From Macrolepiota albuminosa (taxonomy: Eukaryota > Basidiomycota > Agaricomycetes > Agaricales > Agaricaceae): 64,000 bases of DNA. This document shows, piece after piece, positions 41,740 through 52,792 of the stretch. The number at the start of each line of letters is the position of its first letter. The first letter of the stretch is position 1. The stretch is taken from contig JAMWFC010000009.1 of assembly GCA_027475525.1 (NCBI GenBank), positions 1,240,001 through 1,304,000 on the forward strand, read 5' to 3'. Under the pieces are notes generated by a model that worked only from the letters and a program-made list of their open reading frames with translations, ran no database searches and was not told the origin of the DNA. The position numbers and the translations under genes were made by a program.

Positions 41740-43485
41740 AGTATAACAAGATATCTATCTCAACAACTTCTCACTACATCACAAACCTGGATAAAGCATG
41801 GGCAAGCAAGATGTGCTTTCTAGGCAAGCTAACCACAGTTCAGGAGCTAGCAACAATGACAATATTGTACTCTTAAAGCCAGAGCCTTTTGCTATCCATG
41901 CTCTAGAAGGTGTGGTTGGCCAGGGAGAAGAAGTGAGCATCCTTCAAGTTATCTGCTGAAGTAACCAGGAGGGTGCTCAGAAAGATCTGGTAGCCAAGGC
42001 TGCCCTGGCCTTACATGCTTAAAAGAGAGCTGGAGTGAAGTCAGTCTGCACTGATAAGTGAGTGGTCTTTGGAGAATGGCCTTCTCACCTTCCAGAGGTG
42101 CATTTATGTTTCCAACCTACCAGACCTCTGGAGGCAGATTGTCAAGCAGCACCATGATTCTCAGATTGCAGGCCATCTTGGCAGATAAAAGACACTAGAG
42201 CTGGTCTCTCAGAACTACAATATTATGGTATATTGGCTCCTACACCTCCATCTATGACATCTGCCTTCAGACTAAGCCTCATCATCAGCCTCCTATGAGA
42301 CAACTTTATCCTTTGTCTATTCCAGCTGAGCATTGGAGTGTGGCCTTAATAGACTTCATTGTTGAGTTATCAGACTCTCATAGATACAATGCTATCATGA
42401 TGGTAGCAGATCTCTGTGGCAAGTGTGCTCACTTCATTCTGACACACACCACCTGCTCTGCTATAGGTGCTGCTAACCTATACCAGAAGCATGTCTGGAA
42501 ACTCCATGGGTTGTCAGATGCCTACATCTCAGACCATAGACCTCAGTTTATGGCAAAGTTTACCAGAGAACTATATCACCTTCTTCATGTCAAACTCCAC
42601 ATTTCCACTGCCTACCACCTTCAATCCAATGGCCAGACTGAGTATATCAACCAAAAGCTAGAACAGTACCTCCAGCTCTTCTGCAATAAATGACAGGATG
42701 ACTGGGATGACTTACTATCAGAAGCAGAGTTTCAATACAACAACTATGTACATGCTGCCACCCAGATGTCTCCTTTTCTTCTGGAAACTGGTTGATACCT
42801 TTAGATGGGATTTGAGCCTTGTGGATGACCTTCAGAGAACAAAGCTGTCAATGAGTTTATAGATTGGATGAAGGCAGCCTAAAAGGAAGCCAAGGCTGTC
42901 TTAACTAAGGCAAAGGACAACATGGCCTGCTATTATAATCATGGACAACCTCTAGCCCTCAAGTACAAGCCTGGAGACTAAGTTTATCTAGATGCTTCTG
43001 ACATTGCTACTACCCAACCTCCTCAGAAGCTCTTTCATTATTATTTAGAATCCTTTTCTATAGTAAGGCAGATAGGCCCACTAGCCTATTGACTCAAGCT
43101 GCTTAGTGGAATAAGTTAACTATATACTGTCTTCAATGTAGTAAAGCTCTTTCCTGCATCAAATGATCCAATTCCAGATTGAGGTCCATAGCCACCACCA
43201 TCTCCAGTTCTGGTAGACAACAAGAAAAAGTACAAAGTGGAACAGATCTTAGATAGCCAACTTTTTAGGAACAAGCTTCAGTTCAAGGTCAAGTGGAAGA
43301 GCTATGGAATTAAAAACATCTCCTGGGAGCCACAAGAAAATGTCCATTCCCCTGCCTTAGTCCAGAAATTCTATCAACAGCATTCCAATGCTCCTCAGGC
43401 AATTAGAGGTCTCTATTCTCTTTTCAAAGTGGATCAGACCATTCAGAACTACTTCTATCCAGCACATCAAGACACTGCACTCTAG
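41740..43485 (+). pseudogene. Gypsy relic E: RNase H end, integrase and chromodomain
   Basis: From about 41790 the reading gives the RNase H to integrase spacer (LSRQANHSSGASNNDNIVLLKPE, FAIHALEGV), then a decayed H2C2 region (SQIAGHLGR). The integrase core (open 42295-42693) has Asp in VALIDFIVELS, Asp in YISDHRPQFMAKF and Glu in SNGQTEYINQKLEQY. A broken post-core region follows, then an open chromodomain frame 43237-43485 (VEQILDSQ-type start, LQFKVKWKSYGIKNISWEP). Many stops. It is a different family from A, B and C; RT and gag are absent. Confidence 0.8.
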
Positions 43486-43493
43486 AGGAGGAG

Positions 43494-44006
43494 TGATGGC
43501 AGGGGACTCCTCATCTCTTCCCTCTTTCACTTCTTATTCCTTCATTCTCTCTTCATTCATTTCCTTATTTCCTCTGTTATTCTTTTACTTTACTGCTTCT
43601 ATTCTTTCAACACTATCTATTTCAGCCTTTGAGGTGCTCTGGTTCTTTAGCTATCATTCAGACAAGTGTGGCCCCTTCACCACTGCATACAGGCTGCTTA
43701 CATAAGCCATAGTTTGCCATAGTTTGTTCCTTGTTTGTGCAATTGTTGGTACTGTCAATTTTTGAGTTTTTTAAGGTTTTGTTGTCCTGTACAGTTGTTT
43801 CCCATGCTTCAGAGGTCTTAAAAGTGCCAAAACTGGCATAGGAAATCCCTAGACTTGTTCTCTTTGGATCTCCCTCTGCCTGGTGAGTAGTTATTATGAT
43901 ATTGTTACTATATACTCTAATATACTTTGGATCTCCTTCTGCTAGCTGTGTGACTGAGCCATAGCCTCCAAAAGTTGCCCTTACAATTGCTAGCTTGATT
44001 ATTGCA
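43494..44006 (+). repeat. Probable 3' LTR of relic E
   Basis: Starts TGATGGCAGG directly after a purine run (GAGGAGGAG) that follows the chromodomain stop, the usual layout of a Gypsy 3' end. The far boundary is not certain; a CA end at about 44006 is a guess. Pyrimidine-rich, no ORF. Confidence 0.4.
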
Positions 44007-44072
44007 TTGTAATTTATAAAATTAAAGTCTACATTTTTGCTTTAAGAGTCTTACTTATAGAACTTTCAGCAA

Positions 44073-45113
44073 TCACATTTTGCTAGATTCTACTGGTAAT
44101 ATTTTGTGAGACAATTGCATCTTCTTCTGCAAATAATTAGAATATTTTAATGTATCTAATGCATAGCACTGACTATGGTTATAGTCACCAAGTTGAGTAG
44201 CATCAACTATTGACAATTCTTGACTGGGCAAATCAATAATATTGGAAGTGGTATATTTCAATTCAGCCTCTGCCAGAGTGAGCCTGTCAATACTTGGTGC
44301 AAATTCTATTATATTCAAATTTAGCAAATAAAAAATAGAAATGTAAGTTTACAAACTAAGATTTTTTTGGAGCCAATTTTGCCCATCTTGAAAATGGATT
44401 TCTCTAATTTCATCCAAAGCAATTGAGAGGCAAGCTCTCAAGTTTACACCATTTGCAATATCTAAAATACAGCTCCAAAGAATTATCTCTGCTTCAATGA
44501 TACATGAAGGCTTTTCCCATGTACTGAGAGATTTCCAGAACTAAAAGATTTATAAATATTTTTTTAAAAACAAAGATAGGTCAATATTATTCTTACTTGA
44601 AGTAAATCTTGTCCACTAGAATAGGACTTTAAAGTCCTGAAAAATAGAAAGCAAATTGAAGATACCAAAAGTAAAACAACAAGAGGCCCTTTAATTTCTT
44701 GTAGTAATCAAAAATTATGTGTATTCCATTTTAACCACACATTCATCTTGGCCTTAGTTGCTGGGCCACTTGTATTAGAAGTAATTGTAAGTATAAAAAC
44801 TCTTTATAAAAGTAAATAAGTATACCTTTCACAAAGATATTCCAGCATAGCCTGAGGATTTTCAGGCAAATCAAACTCTCCTTTATCAAGGACATAGGAG
44901 AAGTAAAATGCAGCTCCTTGCAGATTGCTCAAAACTGTGGCAGTATGATAAGCTAAATCTTGCTGGCACATTGCAAAAAATAACTGAGGGTTGCTCACTG
45001 CCTAATGATTCCAAGCAAAGCTGAAGCCCAACATCATAGACATTCATAGTCCAAGACAACTCTAAGAAAGCCTTCTCATTTTGAGGATTCAAGCCTTGTA
45101 GATCAAGTTCCAT
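44073..45113 (-). pseudogene. Unidentified minus-strand gene or gene relic
   Basis: ATG at 45113 opens MELDLQGLNPQNEKAF...GLQLCLESLG. One extra base near 45000 shifts into a second good frame (SNPQLFFAMCQQDLAYHTATV...ENPQAMLEYLCER), which ends at a plausible intron start (GTATAC, near 44825) with an acceptor near 44768. Further fragments follow, including an open frame 44327-44073 (IDRLTLAEAELKYTT). Codon content looks protein-like, and the segment resembles no retroelement domain I know. It may be a host gene broken by a frameshift, or an active gene with a sequencing error. No function is proposed. Confidence 0.35.
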
Positions 45114-45410
45114 GATGGTTTTAAAGGCTGGTTAGAATAGGTAAAGAATTGAGAGAGTGGAGTAAACAAAGGTAAAATTTTAGCGTGAGAAAGTGCGTGA
45201 CTAAGCACCAGGCTTTCCAGTGCAACTTGAAAATATTTTATTACTAGATGAGCATTTGCAGTAACAAACCCTACAGTAACAAAAATCAGGCCTGGAAAGA
45301 GTCGAACCTTCCACAGCCTTGAAATGCACGAAGGTCACATTCACTATACGAGCGTATGCAAAATACATGAGGAAGTCTCACATCCCCACCCTCCCCTCGG
45401 TGACCTTAAG

Positions 45411-45640
45411 TTCAGCTCGTCCCGTCCGAGCAATACACCGCGCGCATTCGAGGGCATGCAGGAATGCGTTTTTGATGCAGTATGTTACGAGTTGCCGCAA
45501 CAGACAAGGTAAACGTCGGCTCAAACTTCAGCTTGTCCTGTCCGAGGAATACACCGCGTGCGTTCGGGGGCGTACAAGAGCGTGTTTTCAAAGTAACTCT
45601 CGCTGAGGTGGCTGCGCCGTTGCCAGTTGCCGCAACAGAT
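45411..45640 (+). repeat. Diverged tandem repeat, 116-bp unit
   Basis: Units 45411-45526 and 45527-45640 share TTCAGCTYGTCCYGTCCGAG, AATACACCGCG and GTTGCCGCAACAG. A third, weaker copy lies near 46420-46510 (AAATACACCCCATGCG, CCAGTTGCC). No gene seen. The units differ at many CpG sites, so they are old. Confidence 0.6.
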
Positions 45641-47200
45641 GCCCATCCCTAAGTCTGGCGCGTGCTCCTAATGGAATCTGGCAACATACCATGGAGTCTT
45701 CCCCGTCGGGAGCCTAATTGCTTCTACACAGCCTTGACATATCAACGTACATCCCGAATTCCAACGCATCCCCCGTCAGCTAGCCTAATCCCCTCTAGGC
45801 AGCAGTGGAGGTTCGAAGCACAGGTGAAAATCGTGCACCTGGCGGACGGGCCAGCGCAGAGAACCAGAACTGGCTGAAGGCAGAACGTTAACTGCCCTGC
45901 AAGCGGCTGCGCAGGTTGAAGGAAACCGAAACATGAACAGTGAGCACGTGTTCGATCGGCGCGAAATGAGAACGTGAACTGGCTGAGGGCAACCGACGGA
46001 GTCAGCCGCCTGCTTGTGAAAGAGAAAAAAAAAAGATTACTCAACGTAAAATTTGCCGCGGAAAGTACCTATTGATCACATCTTGACGGTACGATCGAGA
46101 CAGGCAGAGGCAAAAATATTGGTATCTTTCGGATCGAAAGCGAGGTTTCTGCATTGTATTATAGTTGCAAACAGGCAGGTGAAAGTAATCCGATCCAGCC
46201 ATGAATCTTTTGCCCAACGATAATACCCACTGCAAATGCGAAGTTCGCGCAAATTATTGAACCATCTGATTTCGCTTGGGGATGAGAATGGTGTGCGTAG
46301 ACTTGAGAAAGCTGACGCAAAGAGACGACTTAGAACATGTGAGAATGGCCCTTTGCGTTCCTGAGCTTAGACCTCAAACGTCTTTGCAATGGCTCACTAC
46401 GACATCTTCATCAAAACCAAACGCAACTTCATTCGCACCCTTGCCAAAAGGAAATACACCCCATGCGATTGACGGCGTACGAGAGCGCGTTTGCCAGTTG
46501 CCAACGGCAGATGGCCTGCAGTGAGCCAGGGAGTCATGATACCATGATGGAGCTTGAGCCTTCTCCCATTGTGGAACTGGACTCTCTACGTCCTGACTTC
46601 AACGTATGCCCCATCGGCTCTTCTTCCATGCCGTGAGCCTTGTCTCCTCTGGTCATTGCTATCGCGCACCTGGAGGTTGTAGAGTTCCTTGGAATACAAG
46701 GACGTCGGGGGTCAGGATAGTCTGCCGGCATGGCAACCGAGCGCAATCCCATCCATCGACATTTCCTTCCGCTGCCGGGCATGTGTTTGATGGGCGCGTG
46801 GCGCGCTGGATGGGCAGGACGACGAGGTCTCAAACAAGTCAGGACAATATACACTGTAAATCCCATCGTTTATATAATCTAAAGGCGAAATTATTATTAG
46901 GAACGAAAGTGTAACGTATCAATTGAACCTACACTCAGGCGTCCTCAAATCCACCACCTATGTCCAAGAGGTTAAAAGTAACATTTGGAAGCATTCCGGA
47001 TGTGTGAGCACCCAAAGCAGCAAGGAGGCAGATGGCATTACATTTCACAGCTGCGAGCAGATGTTAAGTTGCGTTGCGGACACTTGAAATAGTCCAAACC
47101 GTAGAAGGGTTGGATTTCGGGCAGTGAGTCAGCCACCTGCACGCAAAAGAGAAAAAAAAGTGGCAGTTTCGAGCGTATGAACACGGGTGCTACCTGCTTA
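45641..47200. other. Spacer without recognisable gene
   Basis: Short open frames (46276-46524, 46606-46914 plus; 46041-46235 minus) have no recognisable motif or splice pattern. The sequence is mixed GC with repeated words such as GCCACCTGC, probably decayed repeat. Confidence 0.5.
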
Positions 47201-47204
47201 AGTC

Positions 47205-47440
47205 ACGCACCAGTTGCAAGCGTGTGAACACGGCTTGAGGTGCCGGGTGGATTGGATATCCACCTGCTTACATCAGCCACCTGCACGCGTGCGAACGCGG
47301 CTTGTGGTGCCGGGTGGATTGGATACCCACCTGCTTAGGTCAGCCACCTGCACGTGAAAGAGGAAAAGTCACACACCAGTTGGCGTGTGAACACGGCTTG
47401 AGGTGCCGGGTGGATTGGATATCTCAGCCACCTGCGCGGC
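47205..47440 (+). repeat. Imperfect tandem repeat, three units
   Basis: A core of about 38 bp (GAACACGGCTTG, GGTGCCGGGTGGATTGGATA) occurs at 47223-47260, 47289-47326 and 47384-47421, separated by CAGCCACCTGC-containing spacers of uneven length. Spacing and identity are too irregular for a CRISPR array, and the host is a fungus. Confidence 0.75.
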
Positions 47441-47604
47441 AACTGATCTGACCTAATCCGGTTTTGCACCTGATAATTCAATGACATTTGGCTGCCGGTG
47501 CTTCTTCCCGCTTTGAAACAACCATGGGTACGACCCCGGATTCAGACGATTTACATTTGATCATTTGTTAGCCGCGAGACGAAGCAATATCGTCCATTTC
47601 CAAA

Positions 47605-47758
47605 AATTTCCATCCAACTCAATACCTCAACCTGGTGATATTGACCTTGAACGTTTTTCTACCATTTACAAACATCATCTCAATTTCCATCCAACTCAAT
47701 ACCTCAACCTGGTGATATTGACCTTGAACGTTTTTCTACCATTTACAAACATCATCTC
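47605..47758 (+). repeat. 77-bp tandem duplication 27
   Basis: Exact units from 47605 and 47682, outside any transposon, upstream of the P450 gene. Confidence 0.95.
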
Positions 47759-47871
47759 TAATTTCTTGATCCGTGCGTTCTGACAGATGACATGACCTGA
47801 GGTCCTTTGTCTATCTGAATTACACTTCTTTCTCCTTCGGTTGCTTGTTTCCCATCGCATAATTGGTTTTA

Positions 47872-47877
47872 ATATAA
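47872..47877 (+). promoter_or_regulatory. Probable TATA box of the P450 gene
   Basis: ATATAA lies 40-45 bp upstream of the start codon at 47917. This is the only TATA-like word near the gene start. Confidence 0.4.
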
Positions 47878-47916
47878 GCTACTGAACTACAAACTGCCGA
47901 GTTAGCTGGATCTATC

Positions 47917-50101
47917 ATGGAGGTGTCGTTATCTCTCCTATGCGTCTCCCTGTCTCTTTCTGTAATATTTTTGTTCAAAAAGTGGAAATCTTCTTCCTCG
48001 TATCCCCCTTATCCGCCTGGTCCTAAGCCTAGTCTCATCTCGGGAAATGCTAGAGAGCTGCCAACAGTTCTGCCTTGGTTGAGATATGGAGAGTGGGCTA
48101 GAAAATACGGTGAGTATTATTGTCTCAGGCTGACCGGGTGAACATGTTAGCTGAAGCGTGCCAGGAAATATCATCCATCTCAGGGCGTATAATCAACACA
48201 TAGTAGTCCTCAATAGCCTGAAGGACGCACACGCTTTGCTTGAGAAGCGATCCCATATTTATTCCGATAGGCCTTACTTAACGATGGTCGATCTGTGGGT
48301 TTTTTTGCCGTTTGATATGCTACGCAAAGCTGTTGATGACATGACCATAGAATGGGATGGGATTTTAATTCAGGACTCATTAGGTATGGAGATAAGTGGC
48401 GTCGACATAGACGTCTCTATCAAGAGGGATTCAGCAAGAAAAAGATCCAAATCATGCACGAACCCGTTGAGATTCTCAAGGTCCATGAACTTCTTCACCA
48501 ACTTCTTGTAGCGCCTGAAGACTTCGTTTTGCATTTTCGAAAGTGCGGAATTAATTTATTCTTGTTTTACCCTGGTTTCAATATATTCCGTATAGCGTTG
48601 CAGGAGCAACTGTAATGGCTACGGTGTACGATAAAGATATGCCAAAATCTACCATCGAAAAATTCGTCACCGTCTCTGAGCATGCTGTCTTGAAGCTCTC
48701 AGAATGTCTCTTTCCTGGTGCCATGGCAGTTAACGCACTGCCTATCTTGCGTCATATTCCAGCATGGTTTCCCGCCGCTGGATTCCATACTTATGCAGCA
48801 GAAACTCGCGTATATACAAACCAGATGCTGGAAGTTCCCTTTCAGTATGTCAAAGATCGCATGGTAAGTGATCATATGAAATTTCCGACATATGCGCTGA
48901 TCTACTGGAAGTTCCCTTTCAGTATGTCAAAGATCGCATGGTAAGTGATCATATGAAATTTCCGACATATGCGCTGATCTAAATGTAGGCCGCCGGAATC
49001 GAGGTATCCAGCTTGGCAGAGCAATTACTGAAACGCAACAGTCTCCTTGGTCCGACAGCATTGCCAGAAGAATATCTCAAAAGTGTAACGGCGACCGCTT
49101 TTATAGGTATGACCTGAAAAAGTTACCTTTGTTCTCTATGAATCAATAATATTGTCTCTGAACAGCTGGTGCAGATACGGTTTGTAGATTCACGACGTCT
49201 ACAGTGCAGTTGTTGATTTTCGTCGCAGACTGTGTCCGCAGCTACTACATTCGTTTACGCGATGCTTGTTAATCCTGACGCTCAAAAAAAGGCTCAAGAC
49301 GAGATCGACAACATCGTGGGACGTGATAGATTACCAGACTTTAACGACCGACCAAACCTACCCTATGTCGAGGCCGTGTTTCGAGAGGTCATGAGATGGC
49401 ACCCAGTTACTCCTCTTGGAGCTCCCCACTCTACCTCTGCAGATGATATTTATAATGGATATTTCATCCCAAAAGGTGATATCACTTGATGTATGTAATT
49501 AACTTTTTTTCTCATAACCTGAGTACAGGAACTACAGTCATGCCAAATATATGGTGCATCTTGAAGAAAGATATTCTATGACAGAGTGAATGAATTTACC
49601 ATGTCCCCACCAGGTCTATGACACATGACGAGTCACAGTATCCTGAACCTGACTTGTTCAAACCGGAGCGATTTTTCGATGAGAGTGGACAGCTTAACGA
49701 TGACGACTACATCATTACTTTTGGGTTCGGTAGACGGTATAGCTTTCCTCGAGTAACCGCTACCTCAAGCTAACTAGGTGGTATTCCAAGGATTTGTCCA
49801 GGCCGCCATATGGCTCGATCTATGGTATATTTCTGCACATAATGTCACAATGCGTATTTATATCTTCCTAGGTTTGGCTTCTTATCTCATCTATCCTAGC
49901 TACATTCTCCATTGGTAAAAAGCGGGATGAGCAAGGAAATGAGATAAATGTTGATGATTCATATACAAGTGGAGCAGTCAGGTATGATATCTTGATTCAT
50001 CCTTTGCATCACGTTTAAGGAACTTCTTTTTCAGTCATAAGCTTCCCTTCTTCTGCTCAATAACACCTCGTTCGGCAGCAGCTCAAAAGTTAATCATTTA
50101 A
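47917..50101 (+). CDS. Cytochrome P450 monooxygenase, 12 exons
   Basis: Exons 47917-48109, 48165-48294, 48351-48542, 48596-48863, 48989-49106, 49166-49179, 49229-49475, 49529-49553, 49614-49736, 49791-49824, 49872-49981, 50035-50101 total 1521 bases, i.e. 506 residues plus TAA. All introns are GT-AG. Features in order: N-terminal membrane anchor (LSLLCVSLSLSVIFLF), Pro hinge (PPYPPGPKP), C-helix (GDKWRRHRR), I-helix AGADTT (spanning a 14-base micro-exon), K-helix EVMR, PERF-type stretch (KPERFFDE) and the heme loop FGFGRRICPGRH with the Cys thiolate ligand. The enzyme should be ER-anchored and use a P450 reductase. It resembles the fungal CYP group near O-methylsterigmatocystin oxidoreductase; the substrate is unknown. 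A 77-bp duplication (48828-48981) repeats the exon 4 end and splice donor, but use of the first donor removes it. The gene looks intact. Confidence 0.9.
48828..48981 (+). repeat. 77-bp tandem duplication 28
   Basis: Exact units from 48828 and 48905 across an exon/intron border of the P450 gene. Confidence 0.95.
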
Positions 50102-50203
50102 GCCAATACTTAGCTTCCATAGTTATTTGATATTTGACATCACAGACCTCTGATTATAATTTCCGAGATCTAGAATAGATGGAGGTTTTTCTGTGCAGCA
50201 GAC

Positions 50204-50459
50204 TATGTGTGGGAAAAATGTCTTCAATTTTTGCTGTAATGTGATGTTGTTTGTTCTTGTTGTCATTATTTCCTTTGAGTAAGCATGGGAATAGTGTTTT
50301 CACTTTTTACCACCATGTGATATGTGCCGCTTGTCTGTATGATTACTTAGTAAGCAGTAGACTAGGTATGTGTGGGAAGAATATCTTCAATTTTTGCCAT
50401 CATGTGATATACTGTTCATCTGTACGGTTACTTAGTCAGCAGTAGACTAGGTATGTGTT
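50204..50459 (+). repeat. Diverged tandem repeat after the P450 gene
   Basis: Units start at about 50204, 50281 and 50366 and share TATGTGTGGGAA, TCTTCAATTTTTGC, CATGTGATAT and AGCAGTAGACTAGG. Another partial unit lies near 51438. AT-rich, no ORF. Confidence 0.6.
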
Positions 50460-50693
50460 GATACGACGCTGTACCAGCAGTCAGGGACAAAACATGCACC
50501 AGAAGTCAAAATAAACATTTAATTATAGGCTGAAAACTGTAAGCCTCCTGGTAGCAGTCTCAACAAATATCTATCTCCAAAAATATCCCAACAAATACAC
50601 AGAAAAGTACAGAACAACAGGCAGGGACCGGCTCAAACTATCAGCTCAACAATAGTCTAACCACTGTCATGGAGAGGAAAAGCATGGAAGCTG

Positions 50694-50873
50694 GTAATGG
50701 ACGGAACAGGATGAAATTGGGAAATTATTATATTCATTCGATATTATAATTCTCAATTTCATCATCAAATCAGTCAATGTTCGGCAATGGACGGAATAGG
50801 ATGAAATTGGGAAATTATTATATTCATTCAATATTATAATTCTCAATTTCATCGTCAAATCAGTCAATGTTCG
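50694..50873 (+). repeat. 90-bp tandem duplication with mismatches
   Basis: 50694-50783 and 50784-50873 share AATGGACGGAA and ATATTATAATTCTCAATTTC and differ at several positions. The unit length is 90, not 77, so this is a genuine older duplication. A third fragment with ATTCAATATTATAATTC lies near 51272. Confidence 0.75.
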
Positions 50874-52400
50874 ATTTGACAACAAGGAGGGGAAAAGGAA
50901 AGAAGTAGGGGATGCAGGGAGGCGCTAAAAGAGGAAAGAAGGATCCATGAATTAGATCAGGCTAAATGGAGCTCAAACAAATGGAGAAGCGGCAATCAGA
51001 AACATCTGGAAGAATGGTGGAACGGGTGGCACTGAAACAGGCCTCCCAAAAGGGAAATTGGACTATCAAATACGTTCTGGAAGTGGGAGAGTTTCCGACA
51101 AAGAGTCATATGTAGATAGTGGTCTGTGCACCAGAAAAACAGTATAAATAGCCCAAGTTTAGTAGAGAATAGACAGGCAATTGATAGGCAAAGGCTCGGT
51201 GATTCCCAGGGAGTGAATCGCTTAGGCCGGAGTTTGTTAAGAAACCTCAACTTGTGGGAATATTATTATTCTCATTCAATATTATAATTCCTCAAAACCT
51301 CGGCGTTTTGCAAGATTATTAAACGCAGTCAAGATAATAATTATCCCTTTCGTCATCAAAGTCAGTGTGAATTCAAGGTCATATTCTACACTAGCAAGCC
51401 CCAGAACTATCAAGTAATACTTCTACCAAGTACTACAGTGTGGGAATAATATCTTTGCTTTTTAACGTCATGTGTTCTGTAGCATTACTATGTTAATATT
51501 TGATATCTACATATGCTAGAATGTAGCTACGGTTGTGTCTGTTTTAACACATTCTCTACATATTGAAAACCTCATACTAAACATTCTATTTTTAGTTCTT
51601 TTTATTGTAGTTAGTAGAATAGCTATCTATCCATTCTATACCTGTAGCTGGATGTCAAGGCTAAACACACACTGCTAGGCTTATGCGAGTTTCAGTGTCC
51701 TCCATCATTGGAGTCTTAGGTGCAATTCTTATGAGGAACATTGAATGGTACATTGTCTTTGCTCTATTGTCAGTAAAGCTCTTATTGATTAAATGTCTTT
51801 AGTAGAACGGTTTCATAATAATAGTAGAAGATCCTTTATTAATCATTGGTATTGGTGCAGCTAATAATTATTAATACTAATCACTAGTCAACTGTTCATA
51901 TTTTTATATATGATGTCTTTATGCCAACCTGGATTGTCAATGTTCAGCTAACTGAGCTTTATTGCCAATAGGTAAAAGGATTACCAAAATGCCTTAACCG
52001 GTAGCATAGTATTACAATTTGTTATTCCTCTTACACTGTTTAATAATTCAAGTTTCTGATTGTGATAACATAGGCCTATACAATGATCATTGAATACAAT
52101 TGATTATTAGCATGTCCAAGTCATCTGATCACTTATAACGTCTGCAATGAACTATTATCAGTATCACAATGTCCTGATGTATAGTCCATTGTAGTACATT
52201 ATCAACATCTAACATCTATAGTACACTATATACAAAGTTTGACCATATATAGTATGACATATACAATGTACAAAATTTAGGTTTGCAAGCAAGAAATTAC
52301 AATAGAGGCCTCCTCTGAACCTCCTGTCCATCCTCTGTCTCTCTCACAGTCATTGTTGCTGCTGCTGCTGCTTCATCTGTTGCCACTGTTGTCACTGCCA
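50874..52400. other. AT-rich spacer without recognisable gene
   Basis: No protein motif, no splice-consistent frame and no LTR ends seen. It contains short repeated words (CATTCAATATTATAATTC, TATAGTACA) and, at 52350-52390, a CTG/CTT trinucleotide-rich run. Confidence 0.5.
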
Positions 52401-52401
52401 C

Positions 52402-52740
52402 TCAGCCCATCATTGCTGCCATCACTGCCGCTTCACCTGCCTCTGCTGTCGTCATTTCTTCTTCTAAAGTCGATATCACCATCACAATTATTTCATCCCA
52501 CATTGGCATGGGCTGGCCAGTGTCTGCTGCCACTTCCATCCAAGTTTCCGGTAGCACTGTGTTCCTGCATTGGTGCACCGCTAACAGACCTCCCAACTGA
52601 TTGATTCCTTGCATAATCTCTGATGGGATGAGGGCAAGCCAAGGAACTTCCATCCAACAACAGTCAGTACTTGTGCACCCCTCCTGGATATAAAGATGTA
52701 TCAGATATATATTATGAGACATAGGGTCACTTACACATAA
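52402..52740 (-). pseudogene. Relative of the B antisense gene, outside a B element body
   Basis: The minus-strand frame aligns with the C-terminal module of the antisense gene in B: INQLGGLLAVHQCRNTVLPETW against LDLLGRVVSAHRRRNVPAPGSW, with the same A-x-H-x2-R-N...P-x2-W spacing and the following acidic and P-x-W positions. It is preceded by a fitting intron (donor GTGTAAGT near 52738, acceptor CCAG near 52688). Here it lies on the same strand as the neighbouring pol relic F, whereas in B/B2 it is opposite. The cysteine part is not found. Low-complexity Met/Ala/Glu tail. Confidence 0.4.
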
Positions 52741-52792
52741 CATCTTTATGGGATAATGCCAATGCATTCAACAGCCAGTTTCTCCTCCATTA

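Noticed and set aside
45284..45345. tRNA-like sequence on the minus strand with a T-arm (GGTTCGACTC) and a TATAGTG D-arm-like word
   Set aside because: The 3' acceptor strand CAGGCCT has no matching 5' strand at the right distance, and no standard 5-bp/7-base anticodon arm can be drawn. It could be a decayed tRNA or SINE head, but this is not supportable.
46276..46914. Open frames of 82 and 102 codons in the spacer
   Set aside because: No motif, no splice context, composition of decayed repeat.
50694..50873. A 90-bp duplication considered as part of the 77-bp series
   Set aside because: Different period and several mismatches; it is an ordinary older tandem repeat.
52353..52604. A leucine-rich 83-codon plus-strand frame
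   Set aside because: It is the complement of a CTG/CAT-rich run overlapping the better supported minus-strand exon.
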